DNA of 64,000 nucleotides from NCBI GenBank assembly GCA_904502235.1, contig CAJGDP010000003.1, forward strand, positions 1 to 64,000. The letters are read 5' to 3'. Source of the stretch: an uncultured Bacteroidaceae bacterium (GTDB lineage: Bacteria; Bacteroidota; Bacteroidia; Bacteroidales; Bacteroidaceae). The notes below the pieces were generated by a model, which searched no databases, was not told the DNA's origin, and saw only the letters and a program-made list of their open reading frames with translations. Both the position numbers and the translations under genes were made by a program. Positions 50,309 to 60,083 of the stretch are shown here, piece by piece (the stretch's first letter is position 1; the number at the start of each line of letters is the position of its first letter).

Positions 50309-51631
50309 TTATTGTTGTTTTTCCTGTTCTTCAATCTCTTCCTCTGCCGGAGTCTCTTCTGCAACAGCCGGTGCTGCTACAGGTATTATGGCCTCTATAC
50401 TCTCGAGTTCCTGTGCTGTGCGGCTGTATGTCGGCGAGTTGTCGAGTGCGCTGAGGAATTCCTCGTTATGCATCTCTTCGCCCTTGAATATATGAATCTT
50501 GTATGTGGGCTTGTAGAATGCTTCTACCATGCTGTCGAGTTTGCGGTTCTCTTCTTTTACCTTCTCTCTCTCTGCCTGTGAAATCTCTTCCTGTTTTTCC
50601 TCCTCTTTTTCTATGTATGGGCGCATATCTGGAATGTCCTTCATGCCGAATCCTGTGGCAAGAACGGTAACCTTGACTTCGCCCTCCTTAAGGTTCGCAT
50701 CCTGGCTCAATCCCCATATAAGCTCCATCTCTTCGCTTTGGAATTGCTCCATGAATGCCTCAACCTCTCCCATCTCTTCTACAAGCATAGGGGTGTTGGG
50801 GTGATGGTAGATGTTGAAGAGTATCTTCTTAGATTTGTATATGTCGTTGTTGTTGAGCAGTGGAGAGTGCATCGCGCTTCTGAATGCACGCGAAACACGC
50901 ATTTCGCCACTCTCTATGCCATAGCTCATTATTGCCACTCCGCCGTCCTTGAGTATCTTCCTTACGTCGCGGAAGTCAAGATTGATGGTTCCTCTTGCAG
51001 TGATTATTTCTGCAATACTCTTTGTGGCTGTGGTCAGTACCTCGTCAACCTTTCGGAATCCGTCGGTAACATTGAGCTGTGGATAAATGTCTATAAGACG
51101 TTGGTTGTTTATTACAAGCAGTGCATCAACATACTTTGAAATCTCAATAACACCCTTGAGTGCCTGTCTGATTTTGCCTGCCATCTCGAACTTGAAGGGG
51201 ATGGTTACAATTCCCACAGTGAGTATTCCGAGTTCTTTGGCAATCCTTGCCACAACGGGTGCGGCTCCGGTTCCTGTACCGCCACCCATTCCGGCAGTGA
51301 TGAATGCCATCTTTGTTCCGTCGTTGAAGAGATTCTTTATCTCTTCTTCACTTTCCATTGCAGCGTTGAATGCCACTTCGGGGTCGTTTCCGGCTCCGAG
51401 TCCTTCGGTTGTGGTTGCTCCAAGCTGTATCTTCTTTGGAATGGGTGAGTTGTACAATGCCTGTATGTCGGTGTTGCATACCGCAAATGATACATTGTGT
51501 ATGCCTTTGCGGTACATGTTATGTACGGCATTGCTTCCTCCGCCACCAACACCAATAACCTTTATTATTCGTGGTGCATCAGTGGGTATTGCAAATGGAA
51601 GTGGTGTTTTGGTCTGTTCGTTCATATTCAT
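50309..51631 (-). CDS. ftsZ: Cell division protein FtsZ
   Basis: 440-residue tubulin homologue that forms the Z ring. The GTP-binding motif GMGGGTGTGAAP (tubulin signature), the T7 loop region NLDFRDVRKIL with the catalytic aspartate, and the N-terminal VIGVGGGGSNAV are intact. The C-terminal conserved segment appears as NEEFLSALDNSPTYSR, followed by about 40 further residues that are Ala/Glu-rich and end in EEQEKQQ, so the conserved peptide is not at the very end as in E. coli. It lies 18 bases after ftsA. Confidence 0.98.
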   Translation of the reverse strand: MNMNEQTKTPLPFAIPTDAPRIIKVIGVGGGGSNAVHNMYRKGIHNVSFAVCNTDIQALYNSPIPKKIQLGATTTEGLGAGNDPEVAFNAAMESEEEIKNLFNDGTKMAFITAGMGGGTGTGAAPVVARIAKELGILTVGIVTIPFKFEMAGKIRQALKGVIEISKYVDALLVINNQRLIDIYPQLNVTDGFRKVDEVLTTATKSIAEIITARGTINLDFRDVRKILKDGGVAIMSYGIESGEMRVSRAFRSAMHSPLLNNNDIYKSKKILFNIYHHPNTPMLVEEMGEVEAFMEQFQSEEMELIWGLSQDANLKEGEVKVTVLATGFGMKDIPDMRPYIEKEEEKQEEISQAEREKVKEENRKLDSMVEAFYKPTYKIHIFKGEEMHNEEFLSALDNSPTYSRTAQELESIEAIIPVAAPAVAEETPAEEEIEEQEKQQ

Positions 51632-51649
51632 ACTCTATTGTATCATTTT

Positions 51650-53005
51650 TCAGTCATCATTATTATTGTCGCCCTCATCTTCGGTAACCTGCTTCATGAA
51701 TTCAAATGTTCCCTGGGCTACAGTCTTCTTTATTTTGCCCCATAGTGTATCTTGTTTATCTTTGTTGGGCTTTTTCTCCTTCTTTGTCTCTTCCTTTGCC
51801 GGTTCCTGTATTTCAACAGTCTCTTCGTTGTTGTCGGTGTCATCACCGAATGGTAATGTCTGTTCAACAGGTGGAATGTAAACTGCCGGTTTCTGCTCTT
51901 CGCAACAGTTTTCGTTGCCACGCTTCATAAGGCTGCAGAGTGCTGTGGTGAATATTCCGCTCAGGTTCACACCGTTGTTGCTCAAAAGACTGAATTGTGG
52001 TTCCGAAATTATTTCGCATTTGAAATTGGGCAGGTACTCTTCGAGTAGAAGTTCCAGATTCTTGAGCTTTGAACCGCCACCGGTGAAAATAATGTGTCCG
52101 GTGCTCTCTTTTGATTGCTCGAGCTGGTATTTTACATTATGGAGGATTTCGTTCATCCTGGCATTTATTATGCTGTTTACCGTGTCGGAATCAATTGAGC
52201 CAAAGTTGCCGTTTGACGATTTGTATCCTTGGATAATCTTGATTTCCTCTGCTTCGCTCATGGAAATCTGGGTTGAGCAAAGGTCCATGGTTATGTTGTT
52301 GCTTCCAAGTGGCAGTACGACAAGCTTGCGCATTATGTCGTTCTTGTATATTACAATGGTGGTTGTCTCTGAACCGATGTTCACAAGGGCGCAACCGTTG
52401 CGTTTTGCATCGGCAGGAATTATTATTTCGGCATCCATGCGTGCGGCACAGAAACTGTCGGCGATATCAATGTTTACCTGCTTGAAACTCTCGTTGAGCT
52501 GTTCAAGATATTGCTCTTTTATTACAATGTTCAGGTAGTTGCCCTCTATCTGCTTTGTGGGTGCTCCAATAGGATTCTTTTCAGGTTTTCCTTCGAGCTT
52601 GTATTCCTGGGTAATAACCTCTACTCTCTTGTATCCAGCCGGTGTGGAGAATGTTATATCGTTCTCCTCAACCATGGCGTTGATGATTTCGGGTGTTATC
52701 TTGGTGTAATTGTCGAATTCGCGAACCACCTTTGAAGATATTGAGTGCATGGTCAGACCTGCAAGCGAAATGTATGCTCTCTTTATTGAGATATTGTCCA
52801 GTTTCTCTTCCAGTGAGTTTATGATGTGGTTCAGGGCGTTGCTTGTCTCATCGACATTGCGTACCACGCCTTTGTAGACGGCTCCTTCGAGCGGTGTGCT
52901 GGCTGCCGCCAGAATCTTCACGCCTTCGTATGTGTTCACACCTACTGTTCCCGAGATTTTTGACGAACTTATCTCAATGGCTGTTATGTAATCTGTTTTT
53001 GTCAT
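51650..53005 (-). CDS. ftsA: Cell division protein FtsA
   Basis: 451 residues. FtsA is an actin-like ATPase that ties FtsZ to the membrane and recruits later division proteins. Recognisable parts are TAIEISSSKISG (phosphate 1), the 1C domain unique to FtsA, INIGSETTTIVIY-type phosphate 2 (here LVNIGSETTT) and IIFTGGGSKLKN (adenosine). After residue 385 there is a long charged linker (Glu/Lys/Asp-rich), then the C-terminal amphipathic helix region LWGKIKKTVAQGTFEFMKQV that would bind the membrane. Start at 53005 (MTKTDYI), one base after the ftsQ stop; a longer in-frame start would overlap ftsQ by 41 bases. Confidence 0.95.
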   Translation of the reverse strand: MTKTDYITAIEISSSKISGTVGVNTYEGVKILAAASTPLEGAVYKGVVRNVDETSNALNHIINSLEEKLDNISIKRAYISLAGLTMHSISSKVVREFDNYTKITPEIINAMVEENDITFSTPAGYKRVEVITQEYKLEGKPEKNPIGAPTKQIEGNYLNIVIKEQYLEQLNESFKQVNIDIADSFCAARMDAEIIIPADAKRNGCALVNIGSETTTIVIYKNDIMRKLVVLPLGSNNITMDLCSTQISMSEAEEIKIIQGYKSSNGNFGSIDSDTVNSIINARMNEILHNVKYQLEQSKESTGHIIFTGGGSKLKNLELLLEEYLPNFKCEIISEPQFSLLSNNGVNLSGIFTTALCSLMKRGNENCCEEQKPAVYIPPVEQTLPFGDDTDNNEETVEIQEPAKEETKKEKKPNKDKQDTLWGKIKKTVAQGTFEFMKQVTEDEGDNNNDD

Positions 53006-53006
53006 A

Positions 53007-53738
53007 TCAGTTTTTTTGTGTGCAAATGACTTTGTTTCCGAATTCAATGTTTAACTTGCTGTATTTGTTCCAGCCAATCTTGTTCATTCCGTTCTTATAG
53101 AATGTGTATAGCTTTTCAAACTTGTTCTCGATATCCTTGGCTTCTCCGAACTCTATTATGTGGTTTCCCACGCGTGGTACCATTGTAATATGGCTGTTCT
53201 CGCCAAAGTAAATCTGTTCAATCTGCGAATTCCAGAACTGGTCTTCGTTTATAAGTTTCGCAATGGGCATCACCTCGCTGGTGGCAATGCTGTCGTCGAT
53301 GAAGCCGCTGGCTATCGGCAGATAAAGTGCCTTGTGTATTCCGTGTACAATGTTGCCGTTCTCATCGATATGGTATGCTCTGCCGTCCTTGTCATATACT
53401 TTAATAATTGGAATACGGCAATCTATGTCTATCATGGTATACCCTTTTATGCTGTTATATACCTGACATTTTTTGATGAGCGATATGCTGTCGATGAAAT
53501 TCTCAATGTCGTAACAATTAAACCCATCGATTTTCTTGCCACTCGGGTCTAACCCTTCTTTCTTGAGCAATTCCATGACTTCGTCGCGGCTGATTATTTC
53601 CATCTCGTTGTCGTTCACATTTATAATTACATCCCTGCACACTCCGCTCTCCTTAAAAGAGGGTATGACGCACAGTGCAAATAATGCGTAACAGACGATT
53701 ACCGCAACAATCAGATATTTAAGAATCCGTTTGAACAT
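53007..53738 (-). CDS. ftsQ: Cell division protein FtsQ
   Basis: 243 residues. A cytoplasmic basic end, one membrane helix (about residues 5-25), then a POTRA-like domain and a beta domain in the periplasm. It belongs to the divergent Bacteroidota FtsQ group, recognised by IKKCQVYNSIKGYTMIDIDCRIPIIKV (here IKKCQVYNSIKG) and by position between murC and ftsA. FtsQ bridges early and late divisome proteins with FtsB and FtsL. The gene overlaps the murC stop by one base. Confidence 0.88.
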   Translation of the reverse strand: MFKRILKYLIVAVIVCYALFALCVIPSFKESGVCRDVIINVNDNEMEIISRDEVMELLKKEGLDPSGKKIDGFNCYDIENFIDSISLIKKCQVYNSIKGYTMIDIDCRIPIIKVYDKDGRAYHIDENGNIVHGIHKALYLPIASGFIDDSIATSEVMPIAKLINEDQFWNSQIEQIYFGENSHITMVPRVGNHIIEFGEAKDIENKFEKLYTFYKNGMNKIGWNKYSKLNIEFGNKVICTQKN

Positions 53739-55120
53739 TATCTGTTTTCAAGTATTTTTTTCATTTCAAGTATATCGTTCTCGATGTCGCCGGCTCCCAG
53801 GGAGACAAGTACTTCGATATTGTTCTTCTCGTTTTCAATGCAATTGAGAACATCGGCTCTGCTGCACATTGCCTTTTCTATGTTTTCATCAAGGCAGTTA
53901 TATATAAGTTCGCTTGTCACTCCGGGTATCGGCTCTTCGCGTGCGGGATAGATATCCACAAGTATCACCTTGTCGAATAGCGACAGGCTCTCTGCAAACT
54001 CCTTATAGAAATCGGCGGTGCGGCTATACAGATGTGGCTGGAACAATACTGTAACCTTCTTGTCCTTATACAGTTCCTTGATTGATTTTGCGCATGCACG
54101 TACCTCATCGGGGTGGTGGGCATAGTCGCTCAACAATACAAGGTCGTCGCGTTTGATATGAAAGTCGAAACGTCTGTCGGCTCCGGCAAAGCTTGCCATG
54201 CCTTCCTTCAATTCATCTGCTGTTGCTCCACAGATTTCAGCCATAGCCATTGACGCTACTCCGTTCTCGATGTTTATGCTTACGGGTACACCTAATTCCA
54301 CATCCTCGATTCTTTGCCAAGGCGATACATAATCAATAATGATTCTGCCGTTGCCTATTCTTATGTTCTCGGCGTGGAAATCTCCGCTTTCGCGTCCGTA
54401 GGTATATGTGGTTACGTTTGGCTTTGTGCGTGGTGTAACCTCCAAGCCTTCGTGTATGATAAGATAACCGTTCTCTCTTATTTTCTCGGTGAATTGTGCG
54501 AAAGCTTCCAGATAATTCTCCTTGTTGCCATAGATGTCAAGATGGTCGGGGTCTGCCGATGTAATTGTGGCAATGTATGGTTCAAGGTGCAGGAACGAAC
54601 GGTCGTACTCATCGGCTTCAATGACCACAAAGTCACTCTTGTCGCTGAGAATAAGATTGCTCTTGTAGTTCTTTGAAATTCCGCCAAGGAATGCGGCGCA
54701 GTCCACATGTGATTGATGAAGCAGATGCGCAGTCATTGTTGATGTGGTGGTCTTGCCGTGTGTTCCGGCAGCACATACACCCTGTTTGCCTCTGGTTATT
54801 ATACCAAGGACCTCGGCACGTTTCTTGATGTTGAAACCTCTCTCTTTGAAGAACTCCAGTTCTTTGTGGCAACTTGGAATGGCAGGGGTATATACCACCA
54901 GTGTGCATGCAGGGTCTGTGCACTCCAAGGGGATGAGTTCTGTGTTCTCCTCAAAATGCAGTGCGGCTCCTTCTTCAATCAGTTTGCCGGTAAGAGGACT
55001 GGGAGTACGGTCGTATCCGGCAACGAATTTGCCTTCGCTCAGGAAGTAGCGGACAAGAGCGCTCATGCCTATACCGCCGGCTCCAAGGAAATATACCGAT
55101 TTTATATCTTCGAGTTTCAT
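53738..55120 (-). CDS. murC: UDP-N-acetylmuramate--L-alanine ligase
   Basis: 460 residues. Adds the first residue (L-alanine) to UDP-MurNAc in the cytoplasm using ATP. The N-terminal Rossmann motif GAGGIGMSALVRYF, the ATP site AAGTHGKTTTSTM, the central ADEYDRSFL and the C-terminal DYAHHPDEV with YSR are all as expected. No fusion with ddl is present. It lies between murG (3-base gap) and ftsQ (1-base overlap). Confidence 0.97.
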   Translation of the reverse strand: MKLEDIKSVYFLGAGGIGMSALVRYFLSEGKFVAGYDRTPSPLTGKLIEEGAALHFEENTELIPLECTDPACTLVVYTPAIPSCHKELEFFKERGFNIKKRAEVLGIITRGKQGVCAAGTHGKTTTSTMTAHLLHQSHVDCAAFLGGISKNYKSNLILSDKSDFVVIEADEYDRSFLHLEPYIATITSADPDHLDIYGNKENYLEAFAQFTEKIRENGYLIIHEGLEVTPRTKPNVTTYTYGRESGDFHAENIRIGNGRIIIDYVSPWQRIEDVELGVPVSINIENGVASMAMAEICGATADELKEGMASFAGADRRFDFHIKRDDLVLLSDYAHHPDEVRACAKSIKELYKDKKVTVLFQPHLYSRTADFYKEFAESLSLFDKVILVDIYPAREEPIPGVTSELIYNCLDENIEKAMCSRADVLNCIENEKNNIEVLVSLGAGDIENDILEMKKILENR

Positions 55121-55123
55121 TGT

Positions 55124-56263
55124 TTATTTCTTATTGTTCTCTGTTTCCAAATATGCGTCAGCAAGCTTTATTACCTCATCGGCGATAACCTCTGCCGCAT
55201 TGGGCATACCAAGTTTTGACACGTTGCTTTCGAGGGCAGCTATTCTCTTTTCGTCGAGAACGGTTTCTATTGCAGTCTTTATCAGTTCTTCCTTGGCCTT
55301 AACGTCGGGGATGTGTATTGCTGCATCCTTTTCGACAAGTGCCATGGCGTTTTTGGTCTGATGGTCTTCCGATACGTTCGGTGACGGAATAAGTATAACA
55401 GCTTTGCCAAGCAACGCGAACTCGGATATAGAACCTGCGCCTGCACGCGATACCACAATGTCAGCGGCCCCCAGCGCAGCGGCCATGTCTGAAACAAAAT
55501 CGGTGATAATCAGGTTCTCAGGTTTTCCTATAGCCGAACATCTCTCTTTCATCTCTTCGAAATAGAGTTTGCCTGTCTGCCAGATGAACTGTATGTTCTT
55601 GTTCTCTCTTACGGTTTCGATGTCGGCGAGAACGGCTTCGTTTATGCTACGTGCTCCAAGGCTGCCTCCTACAATAAGGACACACTTCTTGTCTGCGTCA
55701 AGCCCCATCTTGTCTATTGCCTCTTTGCGGTTGGTCTTCATCTCAATAAGGCTCTTTCGCACAGGGTTGCCGGTCATCTTTATCTTCTCCTGTGGGAAGA
55801 AACGCTCCATGCCGTCGTAAGCCACGCAAATCATGCGGGCTTTTTTGGAAAGAATCTTGTTTGTAACTCCGGCATACGAATTCTGCTCCTGAATAAGTGT
55901 CGGGATATTCATGCTTGCAGCCATCTTGAGTGTCGGTCCGCTGGCATATCCGCCCACTCCCACTGCCGCATGAGGTGCAAAATCCTTTATGATTCTTTTT
56001 GCCATCAACTGGCTTTTAAGGATAAGCCAGAGTACTTTGAAATTCTTGAATATGTTCTTGCGGTTGAAGCCAGCAATGGGCAGTCCCACAATGTCGTAAC
56101 CGGCATCGGGAACACGTTGCATCTCCATTCTGTTGTTTGCACCCACAAAGAGTATCTTCGCATCGGGATGTTTGCTCTTTATGGCATCTGCTATGGATAG
56201 TGCGGGGAATATATGTCCGCCTGTACCGCCTCCACTGACAATTATTCTATACTCTTTTTTCAT
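55124..56263 (-). CDS. murG: Undecaprenyldiphospho-muramoylpentapeptide beta-N-acetylglucosaminyltransferase
   Basis: 379 residues; a GT28 enzyme at the cytoplasmic face of the membrane that adds GlcNAc to lipid I to give lipid II. The N-terminal glycine-rich loop GGGTGGHIFPALSIADAI, the second G loop VGVGGYASGP and the UDP-GlcNAc site GSLGARSINEAV with SRAGAGSISEFALLGK are all present. Length is normal. The gene overlaps ftsW by four bases. Confidence 0.97.
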   Translation of the reverse strand: MKKEYRIIVSGGGTGGHIFPALSIADAIKSKHPDAKILFVGANNRMEMQRVPDAGYDIVGLPIAGFNRKNIFKNFKVLWLILKSQLMAKRIIKDFAPHAAVGVGGYASGPTLKMAASMNIPTLIQEQNSYAGVTNKILSKKARMICVAYDGMERFFPQEKIKMTGNPVRKSLIEMKTNRKEAIDKMGLDADKKCVLIVGGSLGARSINEAVLADIETVRENKNIQFIWQTGKLYFEEMKERCSAIGKPENLIITDFVSDMAAALGAADIVVSRAGAGSISEFALLGKAVILIPSPNVSEDHQTKNAMALVEKDAAIHIPDVKAKEELIKTAIETVLDEKRIAALESNVSKLGMPNAAEVIADEVIKLADAYLETENNKK

Positions 56264-57480
56264 ACTATAGGGTTGTTTTCGTTGTCAATCTCTTCAAAAC
56301 TCTGCTTGGGGTTTGCACTTGCTTTCTTTGCATATCGGCTGATGCTCAATATCATGCCTGTATATAAACTGTTTATTATTACCGATGTTCCTCCTTGGCT
56401 TATGAGTGGCAACGGCTGTCCTGTTACAAATTCACCCACCGATATGTACATATGCATGAATGCCTGCAAGGTTATTGACAGTCCAATTCCCATTATGAGG
56501 AATGCCGGATATGGATCTTCGCACTTCTTGGCAATCATTCCGCACCTGAACAGAATGGTAATGTACAGTAACAACACGAATATTCCGCCTGCCAAGCCGA
56601 GTTCCTCGATGATGATGGCATAGATGAAGTCGGACTGTGCGTGAGGAATGAAATCGCGAAGTGTGGAGTTGCCCGGTCCGCAACCGAATATATGACTCGA
56701 TGCTATGGCAACGTGTGAATATGTCCTTTGCGGGTTCGTGACAACATAGTTGTTGGCTGTAACAGGTTCTTGGGATACGCCACCCTTGAAACGGTTCTGC
56801 CAGGTTACAACCTTCTGTTTGAAGCCCCCCTCATCTGCCCAGCTTTCTGGTACAGACATTATGAGTGTGAATCCTATTGCGGCTGTGGCAAAAGCGATTC
56901 CCAATATCTTGAGCATCTGTCCTTTAGGAAATCGGCTTACGAACATCATACCATAGAGTGTGAGCATTATTATGATTACTGACGACAGGTTGTCTTTAAG
57001 TATCAGAACCACCGGTGGAACAGCGTATATTAGAATCTTTTTTAGTGCAAAGCGGTCTGTTCCCTCTTCGTCCTGATGTTGCGCGCTCACAAGGGCAGTA
57101 ATCATGACAAGTCCCATCTTGGCAAATTCCATAGGCTGGATTGTCATACCAAAGATTTTAATCCAACGGTCGCTGTAGTTGATTTCCACTCCGTCGAACA
57201 AAGCCCATACCATACCTGCCATTCCAATCCAATAGATAACGTATGTAATTTTCTTTATCCATGCAACCTTCATGTTGTGCATCACCCACACAATGATAAA
57301 TCCGGTCACAAGGAATACGATGTGCTTGATAATGGGAATCCAGTAGCTTCTTTCCGTGCTTATCTGTCGGCTGGTTGCACTGAATACCTCCACCAATGAA
57401 ATTGAGCAGAGTATAAAGAAGACTATCCATATGACTTTGTCTCCTTTGAACAGAAATCTCTTTATTTGGTCGCCTCCCAT
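56260..57480 (-). CDS. ftsW: Septal peptidoglycan polymerase FtsW
   Basis: 406-residue SEDS-family protein with ten hydrophobic helices. It polymerises lipid II at the septum together with FtsI. Family markers are WIKIFGMTIQPMEFAKMG near the catalytic aspartate loop, GPGNSTLRDFIPHAQSDFIYAIIIEELG, and PLPLISQGGTS close to the C-terminus. The second SEDS protein in the window, RodA, belongs to the mre operon; location in the dcw cluster identifies this one as FtsW. The gene overlaps murG by four bases. Confidence 0.95.
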   Translation of the reverse strand: MGGDQIKRFLFKGDKVIWIVFFILCSISLVEVFSATSRQISTERSYWIPIIKHIVFLVTGFIIVWVMHNMKVAWIKKITYVIYWIGMAGMVWALFDGVEINYSDRWIKIFGMTIQPMEFAKMGLVMITALVSAQHQDEEGTDRFALKKILIYAVPPVVLILKDNLSSVIIIMLTLYGMMFVSRFPKGQMLKILGIAFATAAIGFTLIMSVPESWADEGGFKQKVVTWQNRFKGGVSQEPVTANNYVVTNPQRTYSHVAIASSHIFGCGPGNSTLRDFIPHAQSDFIYAIIIEELGLAGGIFVLLLYITILFRCGMIAKKCEDPYPAFLIMGIGLSITLQAFMHMYISVGEFVTGQPLPLISQGGTSVIINSLYTGMILSISRYAKKASANPKQSFEEIDNENNPIV

Positions 57481-57486
57481 TTTTAT

Positions 57487-58818
57487 TTATAATTTACATA
57501 CATGTTCTTTGAATTGTCTGCCACGGTCCTCGTAACTCTTGAACAGGTCGAAGCTTGCGCAGCAGGGGCTCAGCAATACAGTCTCTCCCTTTTTTGCCAT
57601 TACATATGCGGCCTTTACACAATCCTCCATGGATGATGTATCTGCAATTGGCAATCCAAAACCATCGAAGAAAGTGTGGAGTTTACTGTTGTCGGCTCCA
57701 AGGAATATCAGACCGCTACATTTTTCTTTTACAAGATCTGCTATCTCGCTGTAGTCATTGCCTTTGTCTTTTCCGCCCAATATAAGTATTGTTTTTGTCT
57801 TCATGCTCTGCAAGGCATACCAGCAACTGTTCACATTCGTTGCTTTTGAGTCGTTGATATATTCAACTCCATTCACTTTGGCTACTTTTTCGAGGCGGTG
57901 TTCAACGCCGGCAAAAGTGCTCAAAGCCTCGCGTATTGTCTCTTTGCGTATACCTGCGACATTGGCAGAAATACCTGCAGCCATTGAATTATAGAGATTG
58001 TGCTTGCCTGTCAGCGACAGCTCTTCGAGTTCCATGTTGAATGGCATAGGCTCTGTGAAAACAAGCTTCTCCTCTTCGGTATATGCAGCCGCATCTTTGT
58101 GTTTCGACTCGGCAAAGGGGTAGAGCTTTCCGTGTCTGTATTTTGGAAGTTCTTCTCTGATGATGGGGTCGTCGTCCCAGAATACGAATGCATCGTTAGG
58201 CTCCTGGTTCTGCAGAATACGCAATTTGGCATCGATGTAGTTCTGCATGTTGTATCCATAGCGGTCGAGATGGTCGGGAGTGATGTTCATCAATACCGCC
58301 ACATTTGCGCGGAACTCATACATGTTGTCGAGTTGGAAACTGCTCAGTTCAAGGATGTAGTAATCCTTGTCGCCTTCAGCAACCTGCAAGGCAAGGCTAT
58401 TGCCTATGTTGCCGGCAAGTCCCACATTCAGTCCGGCTTCGCGGAAAATATGATATATGAGAGATGTTGTTGTTGTCTTGCCGTTGCTTCCGGTAATACA
58501 GATCATCTTGGCCTTTGTATATCTTCCGGCAAATTCAATCTCTGAAATAACAGGTATTCCCGCATCCATTATTTTTACTACTATGGGTGCTTCGTTGGGT
58601 ATTCCCGGGCTTTTGATAACCTCGCCTGCGCTCAGGATTATATCTTCGCTGTGCTGTTTCTCTTCCCATGCAATCCCTTTTTCGTCAAGCATCTGCTTGT
58701 ACTTTTCTGCGATAGCACCGAAATCCGAAACAAAGACATCGAATCCCAACTTCTTGGCGAGCACGGCCGCACCGCAACCGCTTTCACCGGCACCTAGTAT
58801 TACTATCTTTTTTTCCAT
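57487..58818 (-). CDS. murD: UDP-N-acetylmuramoyl-L-alanine--D-glutamate ligase
   Basis: 443 residues, usual for MurD. Adds D-glutamate to UDP-MurNAc-L-Ala. The N-terminal VILGAGESGCGAAVLAKK, ATP-binding GSNGKTTTTSLI, ELSSFQLD, and NDSKATN with LILGGKDKGNDY appear in the right order, and the C-terminal SPCCASFDLFKSYEDRG is highly characteristic. The gene follows mraY directly (no intervening bases) and is six bases from ftsW. Confidence 0.97.
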   Translation of the reverse strand: MEKKIVILGAGESGCGAAVLAKKLGFDVFVSDFGAIAEKYKQMLDEKGIAWEEKQHSEDIILSAGEVIKSPGIPNEAPIVVKIMDAGIPVISEIEFAGRYTKAKMICITGSNGKTTTTSLIYHIFREAGLNVGLAGNIGNSLALQVAEGDKDYYILELSSFQLDNMYEFRANVAVLMNITPDHLDRYGYNMQNYIDAKLRILQNQEPNDAFVFWDDDPIIREELPKYRHGKLYPFAESKHKDAAAYTEEEKLVFTEPMPFNMELEELSLTGKHNLYNSMAAGISANVAGIRKETIREALSTFAGVEHRLEKVAKVNGVEYINDSKATNVNSCWYALQSMKTKTILILGGKDKGNDYSEIADLVKEKCSGLIFLGADNSKLHTFFDGFGLPIADTSSMEDCVKAAYVMAKKGETVLLSPCCASFDLFKSYEDRGRQFKEHVCKL

Positions 58819-60078
58819 TTATCTGATCTTTAGTGTCAGGATTGTTATTACCGCCATGATAAGTGTTACAATCCAGAAACGGATGGTGATTTTTGATTCA
58901 TGCAATGGCCTTTCGGGACCCTTGAATATATATGTACACTCTTTGTCGAGTTTCTCTTCTTCGATATTGTAATGGTGGTGGAGCGGAGTCCTGCGGAAAA
59001 TTCTCTGCTTGATGCCTTTCTTTTTGCCCTGTTTGAAGTATGCCACCTGAAGGATAACAGAGAGGTTTTCTACGACGAATATTCCACACAACAATATCAG
59101 CAGAATCTCTTTGTGTATAAGAATGGCAATCACACCTATTATTCCGCCAATGGTGAGGCTGCCTGTATCGCCCATGAACACCTGTGCCGGATAGGCGTTG
59201 TACCATAGGAAACCTATCAGCGCACCAATGAAGGCACACACAAACACCACTATCTCTTCGGCACCTGGCAAGAACATTATATTAAGGTATTCAGCCCATC
59301 CGACGTGGCTCGATACGTATGCAAGCAGGGCTAGGGCAACACCCATTATGGCTGCATTGCCTGCAAGCATGCCGTCCATTCCGTCGTTGAGGTTTGCACC
59401 GTTTGAAACTGCCGTTACAACAAGTATGGTTACAATGACAAAAAGAATCCATCCGGCCTCCTCTTTGTATTCCCCACAGAACGACATTATCTCGCTGTAA
59501 TCAAGGTTGTGATTCTTTATGAACGGGATGGTCGTCTTTGTGAGCTTCTCGGATGTATCCTTGTGGTGCACAATTTCCGTGTTGTTGGCATTCTCTATGG
59601 TGATATTCTCGCGCATCACAGCCTGCGGACTGAAATAGAGTGTAAGACCTATTATCAGTCCGAGTCCAACTTGGGCAACAATCTTTACTTTGCCGGGAAT
59701 ACCGTCCTTGTTCTTCTTGAAAGTCTTTATATAGTCGTCGGCAAAGCCAAGGATTCCCAGCCATACGGTTGTTATGAGCAAGAGAACCATATATACATTG
59801 CTCAGACGTCCCACAAGCAGACATGGAATAAGTATTGCAATGATTATTATAAGACCTCCCATTGTGGGAACGCCTGCCTTAAGGTTGTTCTTGTCGAACT
59901 CGCGCAAGGTCTCGGTAATCTGTTTTTTCTTGAAGTACTTGATGAGAATACCTCCCAACCATGCCGACAGTATCAATGACAACACAATTGATATCAATGA
60001 ACGGAACGATGTATATGTCAGGAGTCTTGCGCCCGGTACATCGTTGTTTGTAATCCAATCAAAAATATAGTGTAGCAT
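58819..60078 (-). CDS. mraY: Phospho-N-acetylmuramoyl-pentapeptide transferase
   Basis: 419 residues with ten predicted membrane helices; forms lipid I from UDP-MurNAc-pentapeptide and undecaprenyl phosphate. Catalytic motifs FADDYIK (DDD-type site), NLNDGMDG and the HHHYN cluster (RTPLHHHYNIEE) are intact. It is about 60 residues longer than E. coli MraY because of an extramembrane insertion around residues 170-235, which I believe is usual in Bacteroidota. The gene lies between murE (5-base gap) and murD. Confidence 0.96.
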   Translation of the reverse strand: MLHYIFDWITNNDVPGARLLTYTSFRSLISIVLSLILSAWLGGILIKYFKKKQITETLREFDKNNLKAGVPTMGGLIIIIAILIPCLLVGRLSNVYMVLLLITTVWLGILGFADDYIKTFKKNKDGIPGKVKIVAQVGLGLIIGLTLYFSPQAVMRENITIENANNTEIVHHKDTSEKLTKTTIPFIKNHNLDYSEIMSFCGEYKEEAGWILFVIVTILVVTAVSNGANLNDGMDGMLAGNAAIMGVALALLAYVSSHVGWAEYLNIMFLPGAEEIVVFVCAFIGALIGFLWYNAYPAQVFMGDTGSLTIGGIIGVIAILIHKEILLILLCGIFVVENLSVILQVAYFKQGKKKGIKQRIFRRTPLHHHYNIEEEKLDKECTYIFKGPERPLHESKITIRFWIVTLIMAVITILTLKIR

Positions 60079-60083
60079 ATCCG

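Noticed and set aside
51087..51881. A 264-codon plus-strand open frame
   Set aside because: It is antisense to ftsZ and the end of ftsA, both strongly conserved; no domain is visible.
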